This document shows positions 10,601 to 19,108 of a stretch of DNA of 64,000 bases, piece by piece. This stretch comes from Reichenbachiella versicolor (GTDB lineage Bacteria; Bacteroidota; Bacteroidia; Cytophagales; Cyclobacteriaceae): assembly GCF_003171675.1 (NCBI RefSeq), contig NZ_QFZQ01000003.1, positions 1-64,000 of the forward strand. Direction: 5' to 3'. Numbering within the stretch: the first letter of the stretch is position 1; each line of letters starts with the position of its first letter. Below the pieces are notes generated by a model. It was not told where the DNA came from and made no database searches. It saw nothing but the letters and a program-made list of their open reading frames with translations. The position numbers were made by a program, and so were the translations under genes.

Positions 10601-10950
10601 TGCAGGCTGATGGAACACCAAATACAGTTAGAGCAGATGCTAGTTATTATTTTGGAGCTTTCTATTGGGGGAATGATTCAAGAAACCCAGGAGAGATGAC
10701 GGTTTATGATGCGTCTTATGTGAAGTTGAGGGAGATGAGACTAACATACTCTCTTCCCTCTAAGCTGGTTGGGTCTTGGTCTCAAGGCGTGGATGTGTCT
10801 TTAGTAGGTCGTAACCTATGGATTATTCATAAAAATGTTCCTTATGCTGATCCAGAATCTGGATTAGGAGGACAGTTTTCTGCTGGGTATCTATCGGGCT
10901 CGTACCCTACCGTTAGATCATATGGGTTTGACATTCGTTTTAAATTTTAA
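7675..10950 (+). CDS. SusC/RagA-family TonB-linked outer-membrane transporter (first copy)
   Basis: The 1091-residue protein starts with a signal peptide cleaved after SVLLA-Q. A CarboxypepD_reg-like domain follows (residues ~24-100, VSGSIIDEKGEPIPGATITIKGST). Next are the TonB box region QLQEVVVTALG (~103-113) and the plug (NIRGNSSIVDNNPLFIIDGVPV, SMSVLKGAAATALYGARGQNGVI). The rest is a large beta-barrel ending in an aromatic residue (DIRFKF). SusC proteins import ligands captured by the SusD lipoprotein encoded just downstream (20-base gap). No hydrolase, sigma or anti-sigma gene is attached, so the ligand is unknown; peptides or glycans are both possible. Confidence 0.96.
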   Translation: MKRILILMLSFLICTSSVLLAQDRSVSGSIIDEKGEPIPGATITIKGSTGGTVSDVNGKWKLNVPQDGVLIFSFIGMTTKEIVVGAQSMLDVTLESDTKQLQEVVVTALGVSREKKALGFAQQSVDGSSLQQAKTDNLIESLSGKVAGVNVRQTTTMGGSAVINIRGNSSIVDNNPLFIIDGVPVQNTTRNTVEQRSGRRGYDYGNPVADLNPDDIESMSVLKGAAATALYGARGQNGVILVTTKKGGSQKKGIGVEVGFGMTYGTIDKSTFAEYQTEYGAGYGPFQNDGVTPFGTLFIEDIDGDGVDDFIVPTREDGSYGERLDGSFTAYQWDSFVPGEANFGKAYPYTAPSTTPADFFESQITTNTNIALSGGNDNTNFRLSYTNNTTDDILPNSNLNKNTLNFNANVKLGEKLSTDVLFQYSTYDLTGGFSSGYGDNLMGMFRQWWQVNVDVKQQEKVYKRTGLNYTWNAADYSDPLTPIYFDNPYWTRYENYNTQVRDRVISKVGIQYKFTDWLTVNGRASVDSYTEVREERRAVGSLPAEFGVSLADQPSGYARTDINAVESNYFGSLNFNKNLTDDVSLSAFAGFNLQKEKYESIFASTSGELTVPKIYSLSNSRYALPFPEERLYEKEIYGYFSNISLGYKGMVFLDGNYRIDISSALPSANRQYSYGGLSASFVFSELIDASWLDFAKLRGSYGSVGNDTRALRVNDTYERFANFGTEPVLYSIRDTKNNKNLKPEKTVEYEIGAEGAFLSNRVSVDLAYYNRETTDQLMPVEVSRATGFSSTFINVGTIQNKGVELVLSGDVVREKDFTYNLGVNFTRNRNKVLDLNDDNGNETDNYTIQSYQGNISSNATVGQPLGVLRGTGYVYHENGQRLVDEDGFYVAETNQIIGDPNPDFTMGFNSTFKYKGLALSFLIDWSQGGDVYSLDMHYGRGTGLYPETAGLNDLGNPLRDPVTNDETSGGLINPGVQADGTPNTVRADASYYFGAFYWGNDSRNPGEMTVYDASYVKLREMRLTYSLPSKLVGSWSQGVDVSLVGRNLWIIHKNVPYADPESGLGGQFSAGYLSGSYPTVRSYGFDIRFKF

Positions 10951-10970
10951 TCATAGGATAAGAAATAGAT

Positions 10971-12593
10971 ATGAAAAATATATTATATGTGTTCATCCTT
11001 GTATTAGTAACAATAGGATGTGACGAAAGGTTAGATGAACTAAACACGGATAAGAAAAATCCTTCAGAAGTTCCTGTAAGTACTCTTTTTGCTAGTGCAA
11101 CCAGAGAGTTAGTAGATAACATCACAAGTACAAATGTGAATGATAACCCGTTTAGGTTGTATTCTCAAATGTGGGCACAGACAACTTATCCACAGGAGAG
11201 TCAATATCAAATAACTACAAGAGAAATTTCTCTTTCCATTTTCACAAATCAATATAGAGATGTTTTATCCGATTTGAGTGCCGCCAAAAGTAGTATTCTA
11301 ATTGAAAAAGAAAGTGGTGAATCAATTGAGTCTGATGAAAAGTTGGATAATAAGATAGCAGTTATAGATATTTTGATGTCATATACCTATGTGTCTTTGG
11401 TAGATATTTTTGGAGATGTACCGTTTACAGAATCTTTAGACGTTGCTAATCTAAATCCAAAGTATGATGATGCTGCCAGTATTTATGATGCTGTGGAAGC
11501 TACGCTAACAACTGCAAGTTCAACTCTTGCTGCTAATAGTTCTGAAGGTAGCTTTGAAAAAGAACAAGATTTGGTATATGCAGGAGATTTGTCTGCATGG
11601 GCTACTTTTGCGAATACTTTGAAACTCAGGATGGCAATGAAGCTTGCTGACGTAAACAAGGCCAAGTCCATAGAGTGGGCTGATGAAGCTTTGGATGCTG
11701 GTGTTTTTGAAAGCAATGCTGATAACTTTGCTATGACGTACCAAGGTGCCTCGCCAAATTCAAGTCCACTTCATGAGGACTTGGTATTGAGTGGTAGAAG
11801 TGATTTTGTTTTAGCTAATACATTAACGGAAGCTATGAATGACAAACTTGACCCTAGACTTATGGTTTATGGTAGAAATGCGATTCCATATGGTTGGAAT
11901 GTTGATCCAAAAACCAAGAAGGCTCGAGACTCTGTTTTTACTACCAATGTGATTGTTGAGAACTATGATAAAGATGGCAAGCTATTAAGTACAGATTACC
12001 TAGTGACTCCTACTTTTTTAGCATCTGATTCTGTTTCTAAAGGAGATATTAGGATTTTTCAAGGTGGTGTGTATGGAACAGGTAATTCTTATGGTAGTTC
12101 TTCTCAGATTGGAGATATTTTACATACTCCGACTTATCCAGGTACTTTATTGAGTTATGTAGAGGTCGAGTTTATGATGGCAGAGATGATAGAGAGAGGA
12201 GGTTATAATATTACAGGAACAGCAGAATCTCACTATAATACCGCTATTACTGCTTCATTTGCTGAATGGGGAGTAGAAAATGTAGCAACATATCTGGCTA
12301 GACCAGAAGTGGCTTATACAACTGCAGACGGAAGTTCAGGTGATTGGAAGCAAATAATCGGAGAGCAAATGTGGCTTGCTTTATATAATCAAGGGTTAGA
12401 GGCATGGTCAACCTGGAGAAGGTTTGATTTTGAGGGACTAAAACCCTTGCCAGGTGATACAGATCTAACTGTACCAAATAGAATGACATACCCTCTTAGA
12501 GAACAGACACTTAATAGTACTAGCTACGAAGCAGCTGCAGCCGCTATTGGAGGTGATACTCAAGCAACCAAAGTGTTTTGGGACGTTAATTAA
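10971..12593 (+). CDS. SusD/RagB-family surface lipoprotein (SusD-like_2 type, first copy)
   Basis: A lipoprotein signal with lipobox TIGC is followed by DERLDELNTDKKNPSEVP, the typical N-terminus of the SusD-like_2 branch. The body is mostly helical with TPR-like pairs (WATFANTLKLRMAMKLAD). Near the C-terminus is the usual Trp/Tyr-rich segment (GEQMWLALYNQGLEAWSTWRRFDF). It forms the lid over the SusC barrel and binds the ligand outside the cell. It is co-transcribed with the SusC gene and followed by a terminator. Confidence 0.94.
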   Translation: MKNILYVFILVLVTIGCDERLDELNTDKKNPSEVPVSTLFASATRELVDNITSTNVNDNPFRLYSQMWAQTTYPQESQYQITTREISLSIFTNQYRDVLSDLSAAKSSILIEKESGESIESDEKLDNKIAVIDILMSYTYVSLVDIFGDVPFTESLDVANLNPKYDDAASIYDAVEATLTTASSTLAANSSEGSFEKEQDLVYAGDLSAWATFANTLKLRMAMKLADVNKAKSIEWADEALDAGVFESNADNFAMTYQGASPNSSPLHEDLVLSGRSDFVLANTLTEAMNDKLDPRLMVYGRNAIPYGWNVDPKTKKARDSVFTTNVIVENYDKDGKLLSTDYLVTPTFLASDSVSKGDIRIFQGGVYGTGNSYGSSSQIGDILHTPTYPGTLLSYVEVEFMMAEMIERGGYNITGTAESHYNTAITASFAEWGVENVATYLARPEVAYTTADGSSGDWKQIIGEQMWLALYNQGLEAWSTWRRFDFEGLKPLPGDTDLTVPNRMTYPLREQTLNSTSYEAAAAAIGGDTQATKVFWDVN

Positions 12594-12625
12594 TCAAGGA
12601 TAATAAATAGTTAAGTAAAATGGAT

Positions 12626-12661
12626 CGGGGCTTGTATAATTTGTTCGAGCCTCGTTCTTTT
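12626..12661 (+). terminator. Intrinsic terminator of the first SusC-SusD operon
   Basis: CGGGGCTTG (12626-12634) pairs with CGAGCCTCG (12646-12654) with two wobbles; a T-rich tail follows. Confidence 0.85.
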
Positions 12662-13309
12662 TATTGTTAATTATGCTTTATACGAATGTTGATTATAGTT
12701 TTTCAATATAGATCATATGTTACTATAATGTAAGTTTTAGGTTTTAATTGTGCCTGTCTTCATCTTGTGGAATTAATCATTTTGTTTATGAGGTTTCGTG
12801 ATGTGGTCATTTTAATAATAGTGTATAATTTGAATTTTCAGCTAGGAAATTTTTCATATTTAATAAAAACAGCACTTTAAAATTTCCTTTTTTAGGAAAT
12901 CAGAAATAAAATTTTAAAAAAATAATAAAAATGTAGACTTTGAACGGTTCTAAGAAATGTTCAAAATAAATTTATGTATTTGTATATATATATTAGAATA
13001 GTACAATTAACAATGGGGTGTCTTTTATGTTGTCTGCGTTTTAACATATTTTAACTAAGAAAATACCATTGTTAACCATTCTTCACAATTGTACCTTTGG
13101 GCAACTTCTTACTATAAGGTTTGATCAATATTATTGATTTTAATCTGTTTGTTTTCTTTTGAAATGTAAACCTCTACTGAAATGAATGTTGGTAGAGTTT
13201 TTTTATGTGTGATTTAGATATTTGGCAAGCAGAACATTCATGAAATCCATAATTGATTGATTTTGAAGTAGGAAAAAACAACTATTTATTAATCCTTTAA
13301 AGCTATAAT
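12662..13309. other. Long AT-rich leader upstream of the second SusC gene
   Basis: About 650 bases with no credible ORF and long runs of A and T. The only structured element is a hairpin with a T run at 13172-13204, listed separately. Promoter elements were not identified with confidence. Confidence 0.5.
13172..13204 (+). terminator. Terminator-like hairpin inside the SusC leader
   Basis: CTCTACT (13172-13178) pairs with GGTAGAG (13191-13197), followed by seven T. It lies about 105 bases before the SusC start and has no gene directly upstream. It could end a small RNA or act as an attenuator of the second Sus operon. Confidence 0.5.
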
Positions 13310-16300
13310 ATGAAGAGAATTCAATTACTAGTGTTTTTGCTCCTTTCATGCTTTAGTTCTGTGCTTTTAGCCCAGGATAGAAGCGTGTCAGGTCGCATTG
13401 TCGATGAAAATGACGATCCGATTCCAGGTGCTACCATAACCATAAAAGGTTCTACTGGTGGTACAATCTCTGATTTGGACGGGAATTGGAAATTTAGTGC
13501 TCCCGAAGGGGCGACACTAATTTTTTCTTTTGTGGGTATGACCACTCAAGAAATAGAAATAGGAGCACGTTCTGTAATAGACGTGAAATTGGAAACAGAT
13601 TCCAAGCAGTTACAAGAAGTAGTGGTTACTGCATTTGGTATCGAGCAAGAAAGAAAAGCACTGTCATATTCAACTCAAAAAGTTGAAAATAAGGTGGTTA
13701 CTCAAGCTGCTCAACCAAACTTGTCAAATGCACTACAGGGTAAAGTTGCTGGTTTAGATATTAGACAATCAAGTGGAATGCCAGGTTCTTCCTCTTACAT
13801 GACTATAAGAGGGCCAAGTTTTCTTAATTCAACTAATGCTCCTTTGGTTGTCGTTGATGGTATGCCAATAGAATCAGAACCTCAGTTTACTGAAAGAGAT
13901 GTTAATTCTAGAGTATCTGGAAGTGATGCATCAAGTAGAATGCTAGATATAAATCCAGCCGATATAGAGTCTGTTGATGTTTTGAAAGGAGCAAGTGCAG
14001 CAGCTTTATATGGTTTGAGAGCAGCGAATGGAGTAATAATTATTACAACTAAAAAAGGACAGGGATTAGAAAAAGGAATGCAGGTTACCTATTCTACTTC
14101 TTACACTGCTGATGTTGTTACTAGATTACCTAAACTTCAAAGTACATATGCTCAAGGAAATGGTGGTGCATATGCAGGAGGAACTTCAATGTCTTGGGGG
14201 CCTAAAATATCGGAGCTTGGAGAGTACGTCAATAATGTTGGCGAAACCGTCACAGCTCAAGTATACGATAACGTAGATCCTTTTTTTAAGACTGGTAGTA
14301 CTATTACTAATGATATATCTCTATCAGGAGCTAGTGATAAAGGTAGTTTCAATTTGAGTTTTGGTGCTACTAACCAAGATGGATTCATCCCTACGACAGG
14401 AATGGAGAGGTACTCAGGTAAGTTTTCTGGAGAATTTCAGTTAACGGATAAGTTTTCGGTAGGAAGCTCCATGATGTATACAAATATGCATATCGATAAA
14501 ATCGCAAGTGGAAGTAATTTAAGTAATCCTCTATTTACCACTTATTTTGCTCCAAGAAGTTACAATTTATGGGGAACTCCATATCATGTAGAAGGATCGC
14601 CTTATGAACAAATTCATTACCGTGCTGCAATGGATAACCCAAGGTGGTCTTTGGCAAACAATGAATTTACGGAAGACAATGATCGCTTCATAGGAAATAT
14701 TCACTTCAAGTACGATGTCAAGGATTGGCTGAAGTTAAGGTATCAAATAGGAATGGATCAATTCACTAATAGTCAGAAAGAGGTTTATGAGCTAGGTTCA
14801 GGAGAGACTGGCGGTAGAAATAGCCCTCCAACAGGTGGTAAATTGACAGATATGATTTTTACCCAACGTCAGCTTAATTCAAACGTGAATTTGACATTTG
14901 ACAAGTCTTTTGGAGATTTTAATGTGAATTTCATGCTTGGTAATGAAGTTTATCGAATAGACTCTAGAGAAATGAATGTAGAAGGTACTGGTTTCTCAAT
15001 CGGAGGTTTTCACAATATGTCAAACACGCAAAGCCAGATAGTATTGGAAGAAGTTCAGAAAAGACTTGTAATGGGATACTACGGTAATTTGATTTTAAAC
15101 TGGAAAGGAACTGTTTATTTGAATGCTACTGGTAGAAATGATGTAACTAGCGTTCTGGCACAAGGGAATAGATCGTTTTTCTATCCTTCTGTTGGAACAA
15201 GTATAGTGTTCACAGAACTGTTCGATATACCACAAAATATTCTTAGTGCAGGTAAGTTAAGAGTAGGTTATGCTGAGGTAGGTCAACTTCCTGATACGAA
15301 TTATGGAACTCAAAACGTCTTTATTCCTGGAAACTCAGCAGTTGGAGGTTTTTTAACTGATGGTATTCAATTCCCTTTCTCTGGGCAGAATGCTTTCAAT
15401 CAATCTGATATTCTAAGGTCTCCAGATTTGAAACCACAAAATTTACAAACTTGGGAATTTGGTTTAGAAATGAATTTCTTGAATAGTAGAGTCGGTGTGG
15501 ATTATACATACTTTAGTTCAACTGTGGAAGATCAAATTTTTGAAGTCCCTATTGCGCCATCTTCTGGGTATGAGTCTGAATTTAAAAATGCAGGTACTCT
15601 AAAGAGTACAGGACATGAATTAACTCTTAATCTGGTTCCTATTCAGAATAAGGACTGGAGATGGTCTGTAGGAATTAATTTTACTAAGTACAATAATGAA
15701 GTAGAAGAGTTGGCTGATGGTGTTGAAAGTATCCAGCTTGGAGGTTTTACGACTCCTAGTGTTAGAGCGCTGAAAGGAGGTACTTATCCTTCTATTTATG
15801 GAGTTGGGTATTTGAGAGATGATCAGGGTAGAATCGTTGTTTATGACGACCCTGGAAGTCCTAGACATGGAATGCCTATAGCAGATCCTGAAGCTAAAAA
15901 GATAGGTGATGTACAGCCAGATTTTAATATTGGTTTTAACTCAAGTGTTACTTACAAAGGAATTACACTTACAGCTTTAGTTGATTGGAGACAAGGAGGT
16001 CAAATGTACTCAGGAAACAATAGATTAGGAGCGCTATATGGTATTTTGGAAGTTACAGAGAAGAGTAGAGAAACCCCAGTGGTTTTAGATGCTGTTAAAG
16101 GAAATATAGATGATAATAATCAAGCTGTCGTAACAGGAGAGAATGATATAGCCATTGTTCGTGGAGAATACTACTGGAATACTATACTTGGTAGTATTGA
16201 TGAAGCACATGTTTTTGAAACAACATATGTGAGATTTAGAGAGTTATCTATTGGCTATACAATTCCTAGAAAGTGGTTGGATAACATTTTTATTAACAGT

Positions 16301-16462
16301 GCTACGGTCTCCTTTGTTGGAAGAAATTTAGCTTTGTGGTCTAAATATCCAAATTTTGACCCAGAGTCAAGTACAACAGGTGCTACGAACGGACAGGGTT
16401 TAGAGTATGTAGCTCATCCTCAGGTAGCTAGTTATGGAGGAAGACTTTCTATTACATTTTAA
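13310..16462 (+). CDS. SusC/RagA-family TonB-linked outer-membrane transporter (second copy)
   Basis: 1050 residues. The signal peptide ends SVLLA-Q and is followed by a CarboxypepD_reg-like domain (~24-100). The TonB-box region is QLQEVVVTAFG; the plug contains TIRGPSFLNSTNAPLVVVDGMPI and DVLKGASAAALYGLRAANGVI; the barrel ends in LSITF. The first ~115 residues are strikingly close to those of the SusC at 7.7 kb, whereas the plug and barrel differ widely, so the two transport different ligands. The SusD partner follows after 23 bases. Confidence 0.96.
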   Translation: MKRIQLLVFLLLSCFSSVLLAQDRSVSGRIVDENDDPIPGATITIKGSTGGTISDLDGNWKFSAPEGATLIFSFVGMTTQEIEIGARSVIDVKLETDSKQLQEVVVTAFGIEQERKALSYSTQKVENKVVTQAAQPNLSNALQGKVAGLDIRQSSGMPGSSSYMTIRGPSFLNSTNAPLVVVDGMPIESEPQFTERDVNSRVSGSDASSRMLDINPADIESVDVLKGASAAALYGLRAANGVIIITTKKGQGLEKGMQVTYSTSYTADVVTRLPKLQSTYAQGNGGAYAGGTSMSWGPKISELGEYVNNVGETVTAQVYDNVDPFFKTGSTITNDISLSGASDKGSFNLSFGATNQDGFIPTTGMERYSGKFSGEFQLTDKFSVGSSMMYTNMHIDKIASGSNLSNPLFTTYFAPRSYNLWGTPYHVEGSPYEQIHYRAAMDNPRWSLANNEFTEDNDRFIGNIHFKYDVKDWLKLRYQIGMDQFTNSQKEVYELGSGETGGRNSPPTGGKLTDMIFTQRQLNSNVNLTFDKSFGDFNVNFMLGNEVYRIDSREMNVEGTGFSIGGFHNMSNTQSQIVLEEVQKRLVMGYYGNLILNWKGTVYLNATGRNDVTSVLAQGNRSFFYPSVGTSIVFTELFDIPQNILSAGKLRVGYAEVGQLPDTNYGTQNVFIPGNSAVGGFLTDGIQFPFSGQNAFNQSDILRSPDLKPQNLQTWEFGLEMNFLNSRVGVDYTYFSSTVEDQIFEVPIAPSSGYESEFKNAGTLKSTGHELTLNLVPIQNKDWRWSVGINFTKYNNEVEELADGVESIQLGGFTTPSVRALKGGTYPSIYGVGYLRDDQGRIVVYDDPGSPRHGMPIADPEAKKIGDVQPDFNIGFNSSVTYKGITLTALVDWRQGGQMYSGNNRLGALYGILEVTEKSRETPVVLDAVKGNIDDNNQAVVTGENDIAIVRGEYYWNTILGSIDEAHVFETTYVRFRELSIGYTIPRKWLDNIFINSATVSFVGRNLALWSKYPNFDPESSTTGATNGQGLEYVAHPQVASYGGRLSITF

Positions 16463-16485
16463 TTAGACAGCTAAAGATATTAAAC

Positions 16486-17919
16486 ATGAAAAGAGAAAAT
16501 AATATTTATGTTTTAGGTCTTATCATGATGATAGCAAGTCTATTCTCATGTACAGACGAAAAACTTGATGAAATTGGAGAAAATCCAAATGATCCAAGTG
16601 AAGTGCCGATTGCATTGTTGATGCCTCAGGTGGGAGTAGATTTGGCATTTGGAGTCAGTGGTACAGAATTAGCTTGGTACTCTTCTGTTTTTGTAGAGCA
16701 TACTACAGGTGTACATGGACAATTAGAGGATGCAGATAAGCGTGCGGGTATCAATAGTTCAATGGTTAACAATACATGGAATACTATATATGCGGATTTA
16801 TTGCAAGATTTATCTGTTTTGATTGAAAGAGGGTCTGAAGAAGGTGCAGAAGAAGGTGCATGGAATTCTGTAGGTATTGCTAAAGTAATTCAAGCTTATG
16901 CCTTTGGGGTAGCTACAGATGCTTGGGGTGACATACCGTTTAGTGAGGCGACTTTTGCAATTTCAAATAAGCAACCAGCAATTGAGAGTCAGGAAAGTGT
17001 TTATACTGGTTTGCAATCCTTGCTTGACGAGGCTATAGCTGATCTTGAAAAAACAAGTGTGGTTTATCACAATGCAAATGACTTTTATTACACTGGGGAT
17101 TCTACAAAGTGGATTAAAGCAGCATACGCTTTGAAAGCGAGATATTATAATAGACTTAGTAAAAAAGATCCTATAGGTTCTGCAAATAGTGCTTTAGCAG
17201 CAATTGAAGAAGCTTTTGAAGATGGTGATGATAACTTAGTATTTTCAAGTTTTACGACAGATGCTACTGGTGAAAATCCATGGTTTCAAGAGTTGAATGA
17301 TAGGAGTCATCATGCAATAAGTGAGACGCTTTTCGATATGATAACAAATCTTGGAGACCCAAGGGATACATTGTGGTTTGGAACTGTAGAAGGTTCAGTA
17401 GTACCAGCACCAAATGGGTCAGCACAAACTGATCAGAGTGGAGATATTTATTCAAGAGCAGCAACAGAAAGTGATCCAAGTACAACGGATGATTTTTACT
17501 TGGCGGCTACATCAGAATTACCTTTAATTACTTACGATGAGTTGAAATTCATTGAGGCTGAAGCGTATCTTAGATTAAGTAATGCATCTGATGCCTATTC
17601 AGCATATTTAGAGGCGGTAGAAGCGGCTTTAGAAAGAGCTGGCGTAGACGCGAGTGCTATTACGGTCTATTTAGGATCTTCTCTTGTAGACGTAGGAGAA
17701 GCTAATTTGACGCTTGAAACTATAATCACCCAGAAGTATATTTCCTTTTGGCTTTTTCAACCGCTTGAAGCATTCAATGATTATAGAAGAACAGGTTTTC
17801 CAACTTTAAATAACCCTGATCCAGCTCCGGCAAGATTTCCATACGCGCAGGACGAGTTGGCTTCAAATCCTAAGTTGAAATTAGTTAGTACAAATGTCCC
17901 AGTATGGTGGGCTGAATAA
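16486..17919 (+). CDS. SusD/RagB-family surface lipoprotein (SusD-like_2 type, second copy)
   Basis: The lipoprotein signal has lipobox LFSC and is followed by TDEKLDEIGENPNDPSEVP, as in the first SusD. Helical TPR-like body (WIKAAYALKARYYNRLSKKDP) and a C-terminal FWLFQPLEAFNDYRRTGFP segment near the binding face. It is the ligand-binding partner of the preceding SusC. The next lipoprotein gene starts 10 bases after its stop, so all three genes form one operon. Confidence 0.94.
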   Translation: MKRENNIYVLGLIMMIASLFSCTDEKLDEIGENPNDPSEVPIALLMPQVGVDLAFGVSGTELAWYSSVFVEHTTGVHGQLEDADKRAGINSSMVNNTWNTIYADLLQDLSVLIERGSEEGAEEGAWNSVGIAKVIQAYAFGVATDAWGDIPFSEATFAISNKQPAIESQESVYTGLQSLLDEAIADLEKTSVVYHNANDFYYTGDSTKWIKAAYALKARYYNRLSKKDPIGSANSALAAIEEAFEDGDDNLVFSSFTTDATGENPWFQELNDRSHHAISETLFDMITNLGDPRDTLWFGTVEGSVVPAPNGSAQTDQSGDIYSRAATESDPSTTDDFYLAATSELPLITYDELKFIEAEAYLRLSNASDAYSAYLEAVEAALERAGVDASAITVYLGSSLVDVGEANLTLETIITQKYISFWLFQPLEAFNDYRRTGFPTLNNPDPAPARFPYAQDELASNPKLKLVSTNVPVWWAE

Positions 17920-17929
17920 AGATATTATC

Positions 17930-18748
17930 ATGAAACATATATTAGGATCTATATTTTTGATTTCGTTGTTTCTAACAGGATGTTATGAAACACACGACGA
18001 ACTAATGCAGGATAGAAAAGGAGCTGGTGATATTTCCTTTCCAACTATTTCGGCGATCAACTCTTCGTTTTTCGATTCTTTTGACTTTGATAATGCTTTT
18101 GTTGAATTTGTAGTAGCAGAGGATACTTTAGGCAATACTGCATCGATAATAGTAGAGAAGACTTTTAAAGGAGTTACAACAGAGATAGGAACTTTTGAAG
18201 ATTTTCCAGCTACTGTGACCGTAACAGCTGCAAATGCAGTTTCGGATATAGAAGGTATTGCTGTTTCTGATTTAGAAGTCGGAGATGTTTTTACATTTCA
18301 AGTGTTAACGGTTTCCAAGTCAGGAATAGTTTCTAGATCTAATGCAGGTGTATTGAATGCTTCGGTTGCTTGTAAATCTAGTATAGCTGGAACATATACA
18401 ACTGTAGCATCTGGGATGTCAACGGACGATGGTCCTACGGAAAATCCAGTGACTGATTATGCTTACGAGGTTACTTTAACTGATACTGGAGTGAATGGTG
18501 TATATGAAATATCTGATTTCTCTGCAGGGTTGTTTACTCTATGGTACGATATCTACGGACTTAGTGGAGATTATCCAGGTACTTTACAGGATGTATGCAA
18601 TGATGTTAGTATTATAAATACTACAGGGCCTTTTGGTTCTCCTATATCTGGTACGGGTTCTTTTGATCCAGATACAGGAATAATTACAATTAGTGGAGGT
18701 GCTGTTAGCTGGGGTGATAACTGGACTATTACAATGACTCCAAAGTAA
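17930..18748 (+). CDS. Surface lipoprotein accompanying the second SusC-SusD pair
   Basis: The ATG at 17930 gives a clear lipoprotein signal (MKHILGSIFLISLFLTGC); the longer reading frame from 17894 would put 12 residues before it. The mature ~255 residues are beta-rich with Ig/FN3-like features and a C-terminal Gly/Thr/Ser-rich beta region (GTGSFDPDTGIITISGGAVSWGDNW). Its position suggests a third, SusE/F-like surface ligand-binding subunit. The sequence is not one I can assign to a named family. A strong terminator follows. Confidence 0.8.
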   Translation: MKHILGSIFLISLFLTGCYETHDELMQDRKGAGDISFPTISAINSSFFDSFDFDNAFVEFVVAEDTLGNTASIIVEKTFKGVTTEIGTFEDFPATVTVTAANAVSDIEGIAVSDLEVGDVFTFQVLTVSKSGIVSRSNAGVLNASVACKSSIAGTYTTVASGMSTDDGPTENPVTDYAYEVTLTDTGVNGVYEISDFSAGLFTLWYDIYGLSGDYPGTLQDVCNDVSIINTTGPFGSPISGTGSFDPDTGIITISGGAVSWGDNWTITMTPK

Positions 18749-18769
18749 TTAAGATAAATTAGAAATTTT

Positions 18770-18800
18770 AAAAGGCTTGGTCATTGATCAAGCCTTTTTT
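18770..18800 (+). terminator. Intrinsic terminator of the second Sus operon
   Basis: AAAAGGCTTG (18770-18779) pairs perfectly with CAAGCCTTTT (18789-18798), followed by more T. Confidence 0.92.
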
Positions 18801-18950
18801 ATTAGAGTTTAAGATTTGGTTAATCTTATTTAGAAATAATTATCAAATGAGGTCAAGAAACTTTATGTAAACATTAAATTACTAATTAGTAATCTTTAGA
18901 GGCTGATTAGCTTTTAAGGGAGTTTCGTGTATAACATATTTTTAGATAAG

Positions 18951-19079
18951 AGGGTGGCTATCTCAAAAGCATGGAGTATAAATAATTGTATTACTCTAAT
19001 TCAGTACAATTATTAGAGTCACTGAGATATTTTAATAACATTAAATATTAAAGAGACTGCCCTTTTGAGACAGTCTACT
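18951..19079. repeat. Imperfect inverted repeat bracketing ~125 bases
   Basis: GGCTATCTCAAAAG at the left (18956-18969) is mirrored on the right by CTTTTGAGACAGTC (19062-19075), with TCTCAAAAG exact. An internal AT-rich palindrome surrounds 18990-19015. The right arm doubles as the pgk terminator. It might be a miniature mobile element remnant or just two terminator-like sequences. The rest of the 18801-19108 gap shows nothing else. Confidence 0.4.
19054..19076 (-). terminator. Intrinsic terminator of pgk
   Basis: On the minus strand AGACTG pairs with CAGTCT around TCTCAAAAGGG, followed by CTTTAATATT. It lies ~30 bases beyond the pgk stop. Confidence 0.65.
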
Positions 19080-19108
19080 TACTTTTTTTAGCCTTTCTAT
19101 TTTGCGTT

